Source: Rhodocyclaceae bacterium
GTDB lineage: Bacteria; Pseudomonadota; Gammaproteobacteria; Burkholderiales; Rhodocyclaceae
DNA length: 11,128 bases
Direction of reading: 5' to 3'
NCBI GenBank assembly: GCA_016791085.1
Contig: JAEUNN010000784.1
Coordinates: 1-11,128 of the forward strand
Notes under the pieces: model-generated
Database searches by the model: none
The model's input: the letters and a program-made list of their open reading frames with translations, nothing else
Told to the model about the DNA's origin: nothing
Position numbers and translations under genes: made by a program
In this document: one piece after another, positions 1 through 7,092 of the stretch
How positions within the stretch are numbered: the stretch's first letter is position 1
Layout of the letters: every line of letters starts with the position of its first letter

Positions 1-249
1 CTCGCCACCCTGGTCGCCGCCGGACTTGCGACCGGTGCATCGACCGCCCTGGCCGCCAAAGGCGATAACGAAAAATGCGCCGGCGTCGTGAAGGCCGGCA
101 AGAACGACTGCGGCACCAGCACCCACGCCTGTGCCGCCCAGTCGAAAGCCGACGGGGAAAAGGAATCCTGGGTGTATCTGCCCAAAGGTACCTGCGAAAA
201 GCTGGTCGGCGGCATGGTGGTTGCCGACAAGAGCGACAAGAAAAAATAA
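1..249 (+). CDS. bufA1: BufA1/DUF2282-family periplasmic metal-binding peptide precursor (3' part)
   Basis: The gene enters from the left edge in frame 1, leaving 82 residues before TAA; its start lies outside the window. The first 19 residues are the end of a Sec-type signal peptide (hydrophobic and Ala-rich, closing with LAA before a charged KGDNEK stretch). The mature part has four Cys, at partial-protein residues 26, 37, 44 and 65, in the family pattern EKCxGV, NDC, HxC and KGTCEK. From family knowledge, DUF2282 proteins (bufferins; GigP in Cupriavidus) are small ribosomally made peptides whose Cys are modified by an MNIO/DUF692 enzyme with a DUF2063 partner, so that they bind copper or related metals in the periplasm. 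Downstream lie DoxX and an ECF sigma/anti-sigma pair, as in such operons, but the maturation genes do not follow directly. The family call is firm; actual modification and metal specificity are inferred. Confidence 0.85.
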   Translation, partial: LATLVAAGLATGASTALAAKGDNEKCAGVVKAGKNDCGTSTHACAAQSKADGEKESWVYLPKGTCEKLVGGMVVADKSDKKK

Positions 250-259
250 GGCCGCAAGG

Positions 260-289
260 CGGCGGCCCGCGCTGCACGCCGGGCCGTCG
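260..289 (+). other. Intercistronic GC-rich hairpin after the bufferin gene
   Basis: A perfect 7-bp inverted repeat (263-269 with 280-286, CGGCCCG/CGGGCCG) has a 10-nt loop and extends to 10 bp if one G:U pair is allowed (260-269/280-289). It lies 10 nt after the precursor stop codon. No T tract follows, so it is not a classical intrinsic terminator. It could stabilise the 3' end of the precursor transcript or reduce read-through into the membrane-protein and regulator genes. That role is inference. Confidence 0.4.
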
Positions 290-348
290 TGCCGCCGCGC
301 ATGCCGCACGCGAAACAGGCAACGTGCATCGCACAGAACGGAATGATC

Positions 349-798
349 ATGAATGCCCTGCGCACCCCACTGCGCGCCTATTTCGGCGCCTGCCGCCTGC
401 TCGACGTCGTCGCGCCGCTATTCGACCTGTGTCTGCGCGCCTATGTCTTTTATGTGTTCTTCCTGTCCGGACTGACCAAAATCCAGAGTTGGGATTCGAC
501 CATCGCGCTGTTCGAGAACGAATACACGGTGCCGGTGCTGCCGCCGGAACTGGCCGCCTACCTGGGCACCGCGGCGGAACTCAGTCTGCCGGTGTTCCTG
601 CTGATCGGGCTGGGTGCACGCGCTTTCGGCATCGCCCTGTTCGTATTCAACGTGGTGGCGGTCATTTCCTATCCGGACCTCAGTCCGGCCGGCGTAAAGG
701 ACCATATCCTGTGGGGAGCACTGATCGCCGTGGTGATATTCCACGGGCCCGGCAAGCTGTCGCTCGATCATTGGCTAGAGCGCCGTTGGGCGAGCTGA
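349..798 (+). CDS. DoxX-family integral membrane protein of the bufferin/gig operon
   Basis: This is a 149-residue protein with about four membrane segments (roughly residues 24-43, 68-88, 91-108 and 118-133). Between the first two lies the motif SGLTKIQSWDST..LFENEY, and AELSLPVFLLIGL forms the second segment; both are typical of DoxX proteins linked to DUF2282 operons (GigT-like). The biochemical role of these DoxX proteins is not established; an inner-membrane redox or metal-stress function is usually supposed. I chose ATG 349 because a weak AACGGA lies six bases upstream; ATG 343 has no usable spacing, and the GTG 289 and ATG 301 starts would add a polar, unconserved-looking N-terminus. 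The gene starts 99 nt after the precursor stop and ends 13 nt before the sigma-factor gene, so it is likely co-transcribed with both. Confidence 0.85.
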   Translation: MNALRTPLRAYFGACRLLDVVAPLFDLCLRAYVFYVFFLSGLTKIQSWDSTIALFENEYTVPVLPPELAAYLGTAAELSLPVFLLIGLGARAFGIALFVFNVVAVISYPDLSPAGVKDHILWGALIAVVIFHGPGKLSLDHWLERRWAS

Positions 799-811
799 GC
801 GGCCCCACGCC

Positions 812-1318
812 ATGCTGTTCAATCCGCGCCGGCGGCAATACGAGCAGACCGTACGCGCCTATAGCGGTGATCTGTACCGCTACGCCTACTGGCTGTGCCG
901 CGATCGTTTCGTGGCGGAAGATTTGGTGCAGGAAACGTTCCTGCGTGCCTGGAATGCCTGGGACGAACTCAAGGATCAAGGCGCCGTGAAGTCCTGGCTC
1001 ATCACGATATTGCGCCGCGAGCATGCGCGCCTCTACGAGCGCAAACAGTTCGACTATGTCGATGAGGCACCGGAAGAATTGCCCATCGCGGCCGAGCACG
1101 ACCATTTCGAGCAGGTGGATATGGAAAACCTGGTCGCCACGCTGCCGCTGTCCTTGCGCGAACCTCTGCTGTTGCAGGCCCTGGGCGGCTATTCCTGTGC
1201 CGAAATCGCCACCCTGCTGGACACCACCGAGGGTGCCGTGATGACCCGCCTCACGCGTGCGCGCCAGGCTTTGCGGTCCACGCTCAACAACCTGCCGCGG
1301 CAACGGGAGGCGCAATGA
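812..1318 (+). CDS. ECF-type RNA polymerase sigma factor
   Basis: This 168-residue protein has the two-domain ECF layout. Region 2 covers about residues 14-75 and includes the motif EDLVQETFLRAWNAW, then the DNA-melting stretch AVKSWLITILRRE. Region 4 covers about residues 105-155, with a helix-turn-helix (GYSCAEIATLL, then EGAVMTRLTRARQAL). An acidic linker (about residues 80-100) joins them and there is no region 1 or 3. By family role it directs core RNA polymerase to a small regulon, usually including its own operon. Its stop overlaps the start of the anti-sigma gene (ATGA), implying translational coupling and stoichiometric production. Its position beside a DUF2282 precursor parallels RpoQ of the Cupriavidus gig cluster, which suggests a metal or thiol-stress signal; the inducer cannot be read from sequence. 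Confidence 0.92.
   Translation: MLFNPRRRQYEQTVRAYSGDLYRYAYWLCRDRFVAEDLVQETFLRAWNAWDELKDQGAVKSWLITILRREHARLYERKQFDYVDEAPEELPIAAEHDHFEQVDMENLVATLPLSLREPLLLQALGGYSCAEIATLLDTTEGAVMTRLTRARQALRSTLNNLPRQREAQ
1305..1310 (+). promoter_or_regulatory. Shine-Dalgarno site of the anti-sigma factor gene
   Basis: GGGAGG lies four bases before ATG 1315 and inside the last codons of the sigma-factor gene. It fixes the anti-sigma start at the ATGA overlap and supports coupled translation. Confidence 0.7.
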
Positions 1319-2031
1319 ACTGCCTCGAATTCCGCCGCCGCAAGCTGGCTGATCCGCGCCGCTCGGATGGCGTGATGGACGCACACCAGGCGCAGTGCCA
1401 AGCCTGCCAGAATTTTGCGCGGCGCCAGCTCGAACAGGAACAGGCCCTCACGCAAACTTTGCTGGTGCCGGTACCGGAAGGGCTGGCCGAGCGCATCATC
1501 ATGCATAGTGCCGGCAAACCGCGCCGGCCATCGCTGCGGCTCATGGCGCTCGCCGCCAGCGTGGTGCTCACGCTGGGCGTCACCGCGCTGCAGTGGTACC
1601 ACACGCCGGGCCAGGACTACGCCCGCTACGCCATCGAGCACGTCATGCACGAACCGGAATCGTTCAGTTCGCGCCGGCTGGTCGAAGCGTCCTACCTGGA
1701 TACCGTGCTGCAGAATTTCGGCGCCGAAGTGCGCGCGCCGCTGGGCACCCTGCGCTATGCGAAACTGTGTCCGGTGCCCAATGGCACGGGCTGGCACCTG
1801 GTGCTGGAAACCGAATACGGCACCGCCACGGTGCTGCTGATTCCGCACCGGCGCCAGAGCGCAAGCATTACGCGCGCCACCCTGAGCGGCATGAGTTCGG
1901 AAGTCATGCCGGTCGGCCAGGGCTATGTGGCAGTGGTTGCGGACAGCGCGGAGCGCGTGCGCGACATCGGCAATCTGCTCGCGCAGCGCGTCAATTGGTC
2001 GGCCCTGCCGCGGCCCGGGCGCAATTCCTGA
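1315..2031 (+). CDS. Anti-sigma factor, DUF3379 family, membrane-anchored with zinc-finger motif
   Basis: This is a 238-residue protein. The N-terminus carries C3 and the H24xxxC28xxC31 motif of a zinc-binding anti-sigma domain, preceded by the CLEFRRRKLADPR opening typical of DUF3379 proteins. A conserved-looking VPVPEGLAERI segment (about 51-61) leads to one membrane helix (about residues 74-93), leaving residues 95-238 in the periplasm. By family role the cytoplasmic domain holds the sigma factor inactive and the periplasmic domain senses a signal. The periplasmic domain contains a single Cys (in the motif LCPVPNG), so an intramolecular disulfide switch there is unlikely. It is coupled to the upstream sigma gene by the ATGA overlap and is the last gene of this operon. 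A role as partner of the adjacent sigma factor is close to certain by context; the signal is unknown. Confidence 0.88.
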   Translation: MNCLEFRRRKLADPRRSDGVMDAHQAQCQACQNFARRQLEQEQALTQTLLVPVPEGLAERIIMHSAGKPRRPSLRLMALAASVVLTLGVTALQWYHTPGQDYARYAIEHVMHEPESFSSRRLVEASYLDTVLQNFGAEVRAPLGTLRYAKLCPVPNGTGWHLVLETEYGTATVLLIPHRRQSASITRATLSGMSSEVMPVGQGYVAVVADSAERVRDIGNLLAQRVNWSALPRPGRNS

Positions 2032-2038
2032 TGGCGTC

Positions 2039-2086
2039 GCGGCCGCTCAGGCCGCTCTGGATTGCGCCGCGGCATCGCCGCGGCGC
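2039..2086. terminator. Tandem GC-rich hairpins at the convergent operon junction
   Basis: Two hairpins stand side by side. Bases 2039-2044 pair with 2050-2055 (GCGGCC/GGCCGC, 5-nt loop containing the stop codon of the minus-strand gene). Bases 2064-2073 pair with 2077-2086 in a perfect 10-bp stem with a 3-nt loop, inside the last codons of the GGDEF/EAL gene. Neither has a T tract. They lie just beyond the anti-sigma stop codon for rightward transcription, so one or both may help stop or protect transcripts from either side. The pairing is seen; termination is inferred. Confidence 0.4.
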
Positions 2087-4170
2087 GACAGCAGGTGGGT
2101 AAATTCGGCCGCCGGCATGGGTTTGGCGAACAGATAGCCCTGCATGGAACGGCAGCCGTGCTGCAGCAGAAATTCCGCCTGGCGCGGCGTTTCCACACCT
2201 TCGGCAACCAGGCCCTTGTCCAGCACCTGGCCCAGCGAAATGATGGCCTGGGCCAGCGAAGCGTCGTGACCGCCGGCCTCCACGTCCTGCACGAACTGGC
2301 GGTCGATTTTCAGCTCGTCTATGGGAAAGCGCTTCAGGTAAGTCAGCGACGAATAACCGGTGCCGAAATCATCCAGCGACAGCTTGAGGCCCATGTCCTT
2401 GAGCGCCTGCAGCGTGGCGCGGGTTTGCTCGAGGTCGTCCACGAGCAGACTTTCGGTCATTTCCAGGCACAGATATTCGGGCGCGATTTTCCAGGTAGCC
2501 AGTTCGGTGCGCACCGTGTCCGCCAGTCCGGCGTGGCGGAAGTGCTCGGCGGACAGGTTGATCGCCAGCGGCACGGCGGCAAAGCCGGCGTCGATCCAGT
2601 TGCGCAGGTATTCGCAGGCGCGCCGGATCACCCACTCGCCTATCGCCACGATGAGCCCGCATTCTTCCGCCAGCGGAATGAATTCCATGGGCGGCACCAG
2701 ACCGCGCTCCGGGTGTTGCCAGCGCAACAGGGCCTCGGCGCCCAGCAGGGCGCCGCTGGCGCCGTCGACCTTGGGCTGGAAATACAGCAGCAACTGATCG
2801 CGCGCGAGCGCCTTGCGCAGCGCGTTTTCCATGGTCAGGCGGTCGTGGGCGCGCCCGGTCAGATGTTCCGAAAAAAATTCCAGGGTATTGCCGCCGCGCT
2901 GTTTGGCCTGGTACATGGCGAGGTCGGCGTTTTTCATGAGGGTGTCGGCATCTTCGCCGTGGTCCGGATACAGCGCGATGCCGGCGCTGCCGGACAACCA
3001 CAGTTCGTGGCCGTCCACGAACACCGGCCGCGCGATCTGCTCCAACAGGCGCTTGGTAACCGCTTCGGCATCCTCGGGCATCACGATATCGGCGAGCAAC
3101 AGCGTGAATTCGTCGCCGGCCACACGCGCGACGAGGCGGCTGCCGCTGTCGGCGCGCGCCAGCAGGTCCGATTCGCGCACCGCATCGGCGATACGCGAAG
3201 CGATTTCATTCAGCGCGAAATCGCCGGCGGCGTGGCCCAAGGTGTCGTTGAGCCGTTTCAGCCGGTCCAGGTCGATGTATACGAGGGCACAACGCGTCCC
3301 CGTGCGGCGCGCGCGCGCCAGCGCCTGCGGCACCGATTCGCGGAAAAACTGCCGGTTGGCAAGCCCGGTCAGGCTGTCGTGAAAGGACAGGTAGCGCACC
3401 CGCGCCTGGGTCTGCGCCTGTTCCGACACGTTCTGGGTAATGCCTTCCACGCACACCACGCGCCCATCCAGGTCCAGCACCGGCTCGCCCTGCTCGAACA
3501 GCGTGGCCAGCACGCCGGCCGGGCTGCGCAGGCGGTAATTCAGGCGATAGGCCAGGCCGCGCGCGGCATTTTCGAGCGCGTCGGCCAATTTGGCGCGGTC
3601 TTCATCCAGCACGTACGGCAACAGCGCGGAGGCCGCCGGGGGAAGTGCGGCCACATCCATACCCAGCACTTCGTCCAGGCCGCCCTTGCGGTCCACCTCA
3701 TCCGCCGCGACGTCCCAGCGCCACGCCGCCAGACGTGCCGTACGTTGCGCGCGCGCCAGCCGCGCGCGCCCCTGGTCGAGTTCCTGCAGCACACCGGCCG
3801 CACGCAGCGCATAGCGCGTGCGATGCTTGAGCAAGGTCCAGTTGATCGGCTTGGTGATGAAATCGGTCGCCCCGATCACATAGGCCAGATCGATGGAATC
3901 CGCATCGTTGAGGCCGGTCAGCATGATGATGGGCACCTGCCGGCCATCCGGGCGCTGGCGCAGCAGCCGGCACACTTCGAAGCCGTCTATGCCGTCCATG
4001 TTCACGTCCAGCAGCACCAGCGCCGGGCGCAGGGTGGCAAATATATGCAGCGCCTCTTCGCCGCTCGCCGCGGATTCGACCGCGAAGCCGGCGGCGGCCA
4101 AAGTTTCCATGGCCGCCAGGCGCACGACCGGGTCGTCGTCGACCACCAGTATCGGGGCGGCGGTGGTCAT
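2047..4170 (-). CDS. Response regulator with REC, PAS-like, GGDEF and EAL domains (c-di-GMP turnover)
   Basis: This is a 707-residue cytoplasmic protein. The receiver (about 7-122) has D11-D13, phospho-acceptor D55, T85 and K107. A PAS-like segment (about 135-255) ends in the motif GITQNVSEQ. The GGDEF domain (about 258-435) has AGDEF at 351-355, an RESD inhibitory-site-like motif at 332-335 and about ten extra residues between them. The EAL domain (about 445-695) keeps E479 (EAL), N538, E570, D600-D601, K621 and the EGVE motif at 657-660, so c-di-GMP phosphodiesterase activity is expected. Cyclase activity is less certain because the first Gly of GGDEF is Ala; some AGDEF proteins are active. 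The start overlaps the kinase stop (ATGA), and GGAG lies five bases upstream. It is most probably phosphorylated by that kinase. Confidence 0.93.
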   Translation of the reverse strand: MTTAAPILVVDDDPVVRLAAMETLAAAGFAVESAASGEEALHIFATLRPALVLLDVNMDGIDGFEVCRLLRQRPDGRQVPIIMLTGLNDADSIDLAYVIGATDFITKPINWTLLKHRTRYALRAAGVLQELDQGRARLARAQRTARLAAWRWDVAADEVDRKGGLDEVLGMDVAALPPAASALLPYVLDEDRAKLADALENAARGLAYRLNYRLRSPAGVLATLFEQGEPVLDLDGRVVCVEGITQNVSEQAQTQARVRYLSFHDSLTGLANRQFFRESVPQALARARRTGTRCALVYIDLDRLKRLNDTLGHAAGDFALNEIASRIADAVRESDLLARADSGSRLVARVAGDEFTLLLADIVMPEDAEAVTKRLLEQIARPVFVDGHELWLSGSAGIALYPDHGEDADTLMKNADLAMYQAKQRGGNTLEFFSEHLTGRAHDRLTMENALRKALARDQLLLYFQPKVDGASGALLGAEALLRWQHPERGLVPPMEFIPLAEECGLIVAIGEWVIRRACEYLRNWIDAGFAAVPLAINLSAEHFRHAGLADTVRTELATWKIAPEYLCLEMTESLLVDDLEQTRATLQALKDMGLKLSLDDFGTGYSSLTYLKRFPIDELKIDRQFVQDVEAGGHDASLAQAIISLGQVLDKGLVAEGVETPRQAEFLLQHGCRSMQGYLFAKPMPAAEFTHLLSRRGDAAAQSRAA

Positions 4171-6920
4171 ACCTGCTCCACGCCCGCCAGCGCCTCGGCC
4201 AGCATGCTTTCCAGCAGTTCGCGCGCCGCGCGCCAGTCGGCTTCGAGCACGCCGATGGCCGCCGCGTCGGGCAGCCGCCCGGCACGCGCGGCGTCATCCA
4301 GATCGGACGCGCGGCGGAACATGCGCTGCGCTCCCACGGCGCCGCTGGACGATTTGAGTTTGTGGGCCAGGCGCGCCAGCGTGCGGCAATCGCCGGCCGC
4401 CACGCAATTGCGGATTTCCTTGAGCAATTTGTCCGCCTCGGCCAGGTACAGGCGGATCAGGCGCTGCAATATCGGCGATACGCCGGGCGCTTCGCCGCCG
4501 GGCAGGCTGCGCAATGCTTCCTGGTCGAGTATGGGCAAGTCCGGCAGCGCACGGCGCAGTGGCGCTTCCGCGCCCGCCACATCCTCGGCCGAAATGCCCG
4601 CGCCGGCCACTGCCGCGGCAGGGCCGCCGCGTGCCGCCACGGCGCGCTGCAGGGCCTGACGCAACTGCTGGCGGTTGAAGGGCTTGCTCACATAATCCGT
4701 CATGCCGGCTTCGAGGCAGCGTTCGCGGTCGCCCTGCAAGGCATTGGCGGTCAGCGCGATGATGGGCAGCGGCGGCTCGCCGCGCGCGCGCTCCATGGCG
4801 CGTATCTGGCCGGTCGCCTGATAGCCGTCCATGACCGGCATCTGGCAGTCCATGAGCACCACGTCGAAACGCGCGGCGCGCACGGCGTCCACGCCCTCCT
4901 GGCCATTTTCGGCACATATTACTTCGCAGCCCATAGCCTGCAATTGCGCCACGGCGATTTCGCGATTGACCGGATGGTCTTCGACCAGCAGCACGGCAAG
5001 ATCGAGCGGCGCCGGCTCGTCCTCGCGCTGCGCCGCCGGCTTGGTTTGCAGTTCCGAGCGCGTCAGGGCCGCCGCCAGTTCGGCCGGGGCGACCGGCTTT
5101 TCGAGCAGCCCGGCAGCCGTTCCGGCCTGCGCCAGCGGCACCAGTTTCAGACAGCGCGCCGGCGCGATGAGGCGCGTCTGCGCATAAGCGAGCAGCGCAT
5201 CGGCCTCGCCCTCGGCCAGGCTGGCCGCCGCCAGCACGGCCTGGAAACGATCGCCGGGGGCGTCCAGCGCCGCGCGCCCGGCGCCTGCCGTGGCCAATGC
5301 GACGGCAGGGCAGCCCAGTTCATCGAGTTGCGCGGCGATGAGCCGGCGCATCTGCGCATTCGGTTCCACCAACAGGGTACGCAGCCGCAAGGGCGGCGGC
5401 GCGGCATGCGGCGCCACGCCGGTGCACGGTATGCGCAGCCAGAAGGTCGAGCCCGCTCCTTCCACGCTATCCACGCCGACCTCGCCCTGCATGAGCCCGG
5501 CCAGCTGGCGCGTGATCGCGAGGCCCAGTCCGGTGCCGCCGAAGCGCCGCGTGGTGGAGTTGTCGGCCTGATGGAAAGCCTGGAACAGCTTGTCGCGCGC
5601 CTGCGGCGCCAAACCCACACCGGTATCGCGTATCTCGCAACGCAAGCTTTTGCCCTCGTCCTGCATGGCGATTTCGAGCACCACATGCCCGCGCTCGGTA
5701 AATGTGATGGCATTGCCGAGCAGGTTGCCCAGCATCTGCTTGTAGCGGAACGGATCGCCCAGCATGCGCTCGGGTACTTCCGGCGCCACGCGCCAGCCGA
5801 ATTCCAGCGCTTTGGCCTGGGCGCGTTCGGCAAATAGCGCGGCCAGTTCCTGCACCAGCGTGCGCGGCTCGAATTCGATCTGTTCGAGCTGCAGCTTGCC
5901 GGCCTCGATTTTCGAAATGTCGAGTATGTCGTTGATGATCACCAGCAGCGACTCGGCCGAGGTGCGTATGGTTTGCGCATAGCGCCGCGCGCGCGCCTCG
6001 AGCGGCAATTCCAGCAGCAGATTGGCCATGCCCATCACGCCGTTCATGGGCGTGCGGATTTCATGGCTCATGTTGGCGAGGAACTGGCTTTTCGCAATGC
6101 TCGCGGCTTCGGCCTGGTTTTTCGCCGCCACCAGTTGCGTCGTGCGTTCGGCCACCTCGGCTTCCAGCCTGTCGTGGTGGCGCTTCAATTCCGCGTCGCG
6201 CTGTTCGATCTGGCCCAGCATGTCATTGAAATTTTCCATGAGGCGGCCGATTTCGTCGCCGCCGCGCGGCACCAGCCGCAGATCGTAGCGGCGCTGTTCG
6301 CCCACCTGCTGCGCCGCCGCGGCAAGTTCCGCGAGCGGCACCGACACGCTGCGCTGCAGCTTGACGGAGGCCACGAATGCCAGCGCGAAAGCCGCCAGCG
6401 TGGCGACCAGGGTCATCGCGACGGCCCAGGCGATGCGTCCCCACATGGGCAGCAGGCTGGCGCTCACGATCAATACGCCGCCCTGTTCGCCGGCTTCGCC
6501 TATGGCATGGATCACCTGCAGTTCGCTGTCCAGAATGCCGCCGGATTCGGCGATCGTCGCACCCTGCGCCAATGCCAGGACCGGCGGCCGGCCGGCGCCG
6601 GACGGGAAGCTGGCGAATACGCTGCCATCCGGCAGTACGATCCAGGCGCGATCGACGTCGCCGGGGCGCGCGGCCAGCCCCGCCAAAGTCTGGCTGGCGG
6701 CCGCGCCGTCATTGAAGGACACGGCGGACGCACTATTGGTGGCCAGTATGTCGGCGATGCCGCGCAACTGCGTGCGCACCGCGTCGCGCTGCCCGGCCAC
6801 GCTCATGGCGATGAAAATGGAAAACACCAGCCCCAGCGCCAGCGCCACGGCCAGCACCACGATGAGCGAAAGCTTGCGCCGCAGCGGCATATCCGCAAGG
6901 CGCGCGGACCAGTCGCTCAT
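4167..6920 (-). CDS. CHASE8-like/HAMP hybrid sensor histidine kinase with two receivers and HPt
   Basis: This is a 917-residue inner-membrane protein. Domains in order: TM1 (about 17-39), a periplasmic CHASE8-like sensor (about 45-155), TM2 (about 162-185), HAMP (about 186-240), a coiled linker (about 238-275), HisKA with H286 in SHEIRTPMNG, HATPase with N403, D432xG434 and GTGLGL (462-467), a degenerate receiver (about 513-620), an intact receiver (about 641-760; E647, D648, phospho-acceptor D691, T724, K746) and HPt with H853 in AHKLKSSSG. A multistep relay H286-D691-H853 to the REC of the coupled response regulator is the natural reading. I chose ATG 6920 because the protein then starts just before TM1; the frame stays open upstream to a TTG at 7031, but that adds 37 Pro/Arg-rich residues with no visible role. 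A GGA lies eight bases before ATG 6920. The sensor type matches that of YfiN, and a YfiR-like gene lies just upstream. Confidence 0.93.
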   Translation of the reverse strand: MSDWSARLADMPLRRKLSLIVVLAVALALGLVFSIFIAMSVAGQRDAVRTQLRGIADILATNSASAVSFNDGAAASQTLAGLAARPGDVDRAWIVLPDGSVFASFPSGAGRPPVLALAQGATIAESGGILDSELQVIHAIGEAGEQGGVLIVSASLLPMWGRIAWAVAMTLVATLAAFALAFVASVKLQRSVSVPLAELAAAAQQVGEQRRYDLRLVPRGGDEIGRLMENFNDMLGQIEQRDAELKRHHDRLEAEVAERTTQLVAAKNQAEAASIAKSQFLANMSHEIRTPMNGVMGMANLLLELPLEARARRYAQTIRTSAESLLVIINDILDISKIEAGKLQLEQIEFEPRTLVQELAALFAERAQAKALEFGWRVAPEVPERMLGDPFRYKQMLGNLLGNAITFTERGHVVLEIAMQDEGKSLRCEIRDTGVGLAPQARDKLFQAFHQADNSTTRRFGGTGLGLAITRQLAGLMQGEVGVDSVEGAGSTFWLRIPCTGVAPHAAPPPLRLRTLLVEPNAQMRRLIAAQLDELGCPAVALATAGAGRAALDAPGDRFQAVLAAASLAEGEADALLAYAQTRLIAPARCLKLVPLAQAGTAAGLLEKPVAPAELAAALTRSELQTKPAAQREDEPAPLDLAVLLVEDHPVNREIAVAQLQAMGCEVICAENGQEGVDAVRAARFDVVLMDCQMPVMDGYQATGQIRAMERARGEPPLPIIALTANALQGDRERCLEAGMTDYVSKPFNRQQLRQALQRAVAARGGPAAAVAGAGISAEDVAGAEAPLRRALPDLPILDQEALRSLPGGEAPGVSPILQRLIRLYLAEADKLLKEIRNCVAAGDCRTLARLAHKLKSSSGAVGAQRMFRRASDLDDAARAGRLPDAAAIGVLEADWRAARELLESMLAEALAGVEQV
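4176..4179 (-). promoter_or_regulatory. Shine-Dalgarno site of the GGDEF/EAL response regulator
   Basis: On the minus strand GGAG lies five bases before the ATG at 4170 and inside the last codons of the kinase gene. It supports the overlapping ATGA arrangement and coupled translation. Confidence 0.6.
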
Positions 6921-7092
6921 GGCAAGCGTCCGTCCGGCCGCGGGCACACGGCACGAGTCGCCGCGGCGGTATGGCGCCGGCAATATGGCAGCGGAAAGCC
7001 GGTCATGTTCGAGAGGTGGTGGTCGGGCCAAAGGATACTTGCCCAGTTTCTCGGCTGCGGTCCGTCAAACTTGAGCCGCCGCGGCCGCGCGC
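6921..7092 (-). other. 172-bp gap between the yfiR-like and kinase genes
   Basis: This is the largest gap in the cluster. It begins, in the direction of transcription, with a GC-rich stretch containing a CCGCGG palindrome right after the yfiR-like stop. A TTGACG hexamer lies about 25 bases before TATCCT, which is too far apart for a standard sigma-70 promoter, so no promoter is called. Part of the gap is open in the kinase frame back to TTG 7031. An internal start of transcription for kinase and regulator remains possible. Confidence 0.3.

Noticed and set aside
75..989. A 304-codon + strand frame across the bufferin, DoxX and sigma genes
   Set aside because: It crosses three genes in a different frame and its translation is Arg-rich without family motifs.
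2062..4659. An 865-codon open frame on the + strand opposite the regulator and kinase genes
   Set aside because: It is antisense to two genes with complete catalytic motifs; its translation is low in hydrophobic structure and rich in Arg, Gln, Gly and His, as expected from the complement of GC-rich codons.
4362..5837. A 491-codon + strand frame opposite the hybrid kinase
   Set aside because: Antisense shadow of the catalytic and receiver domains; no domain seen.
7030..7080. TTGACG and TATCCT as a promoter for the kinase gene
   Set aside because: Spacing is about 25 bp, well beyond the 16-18 bp of sigma-70 promoters.
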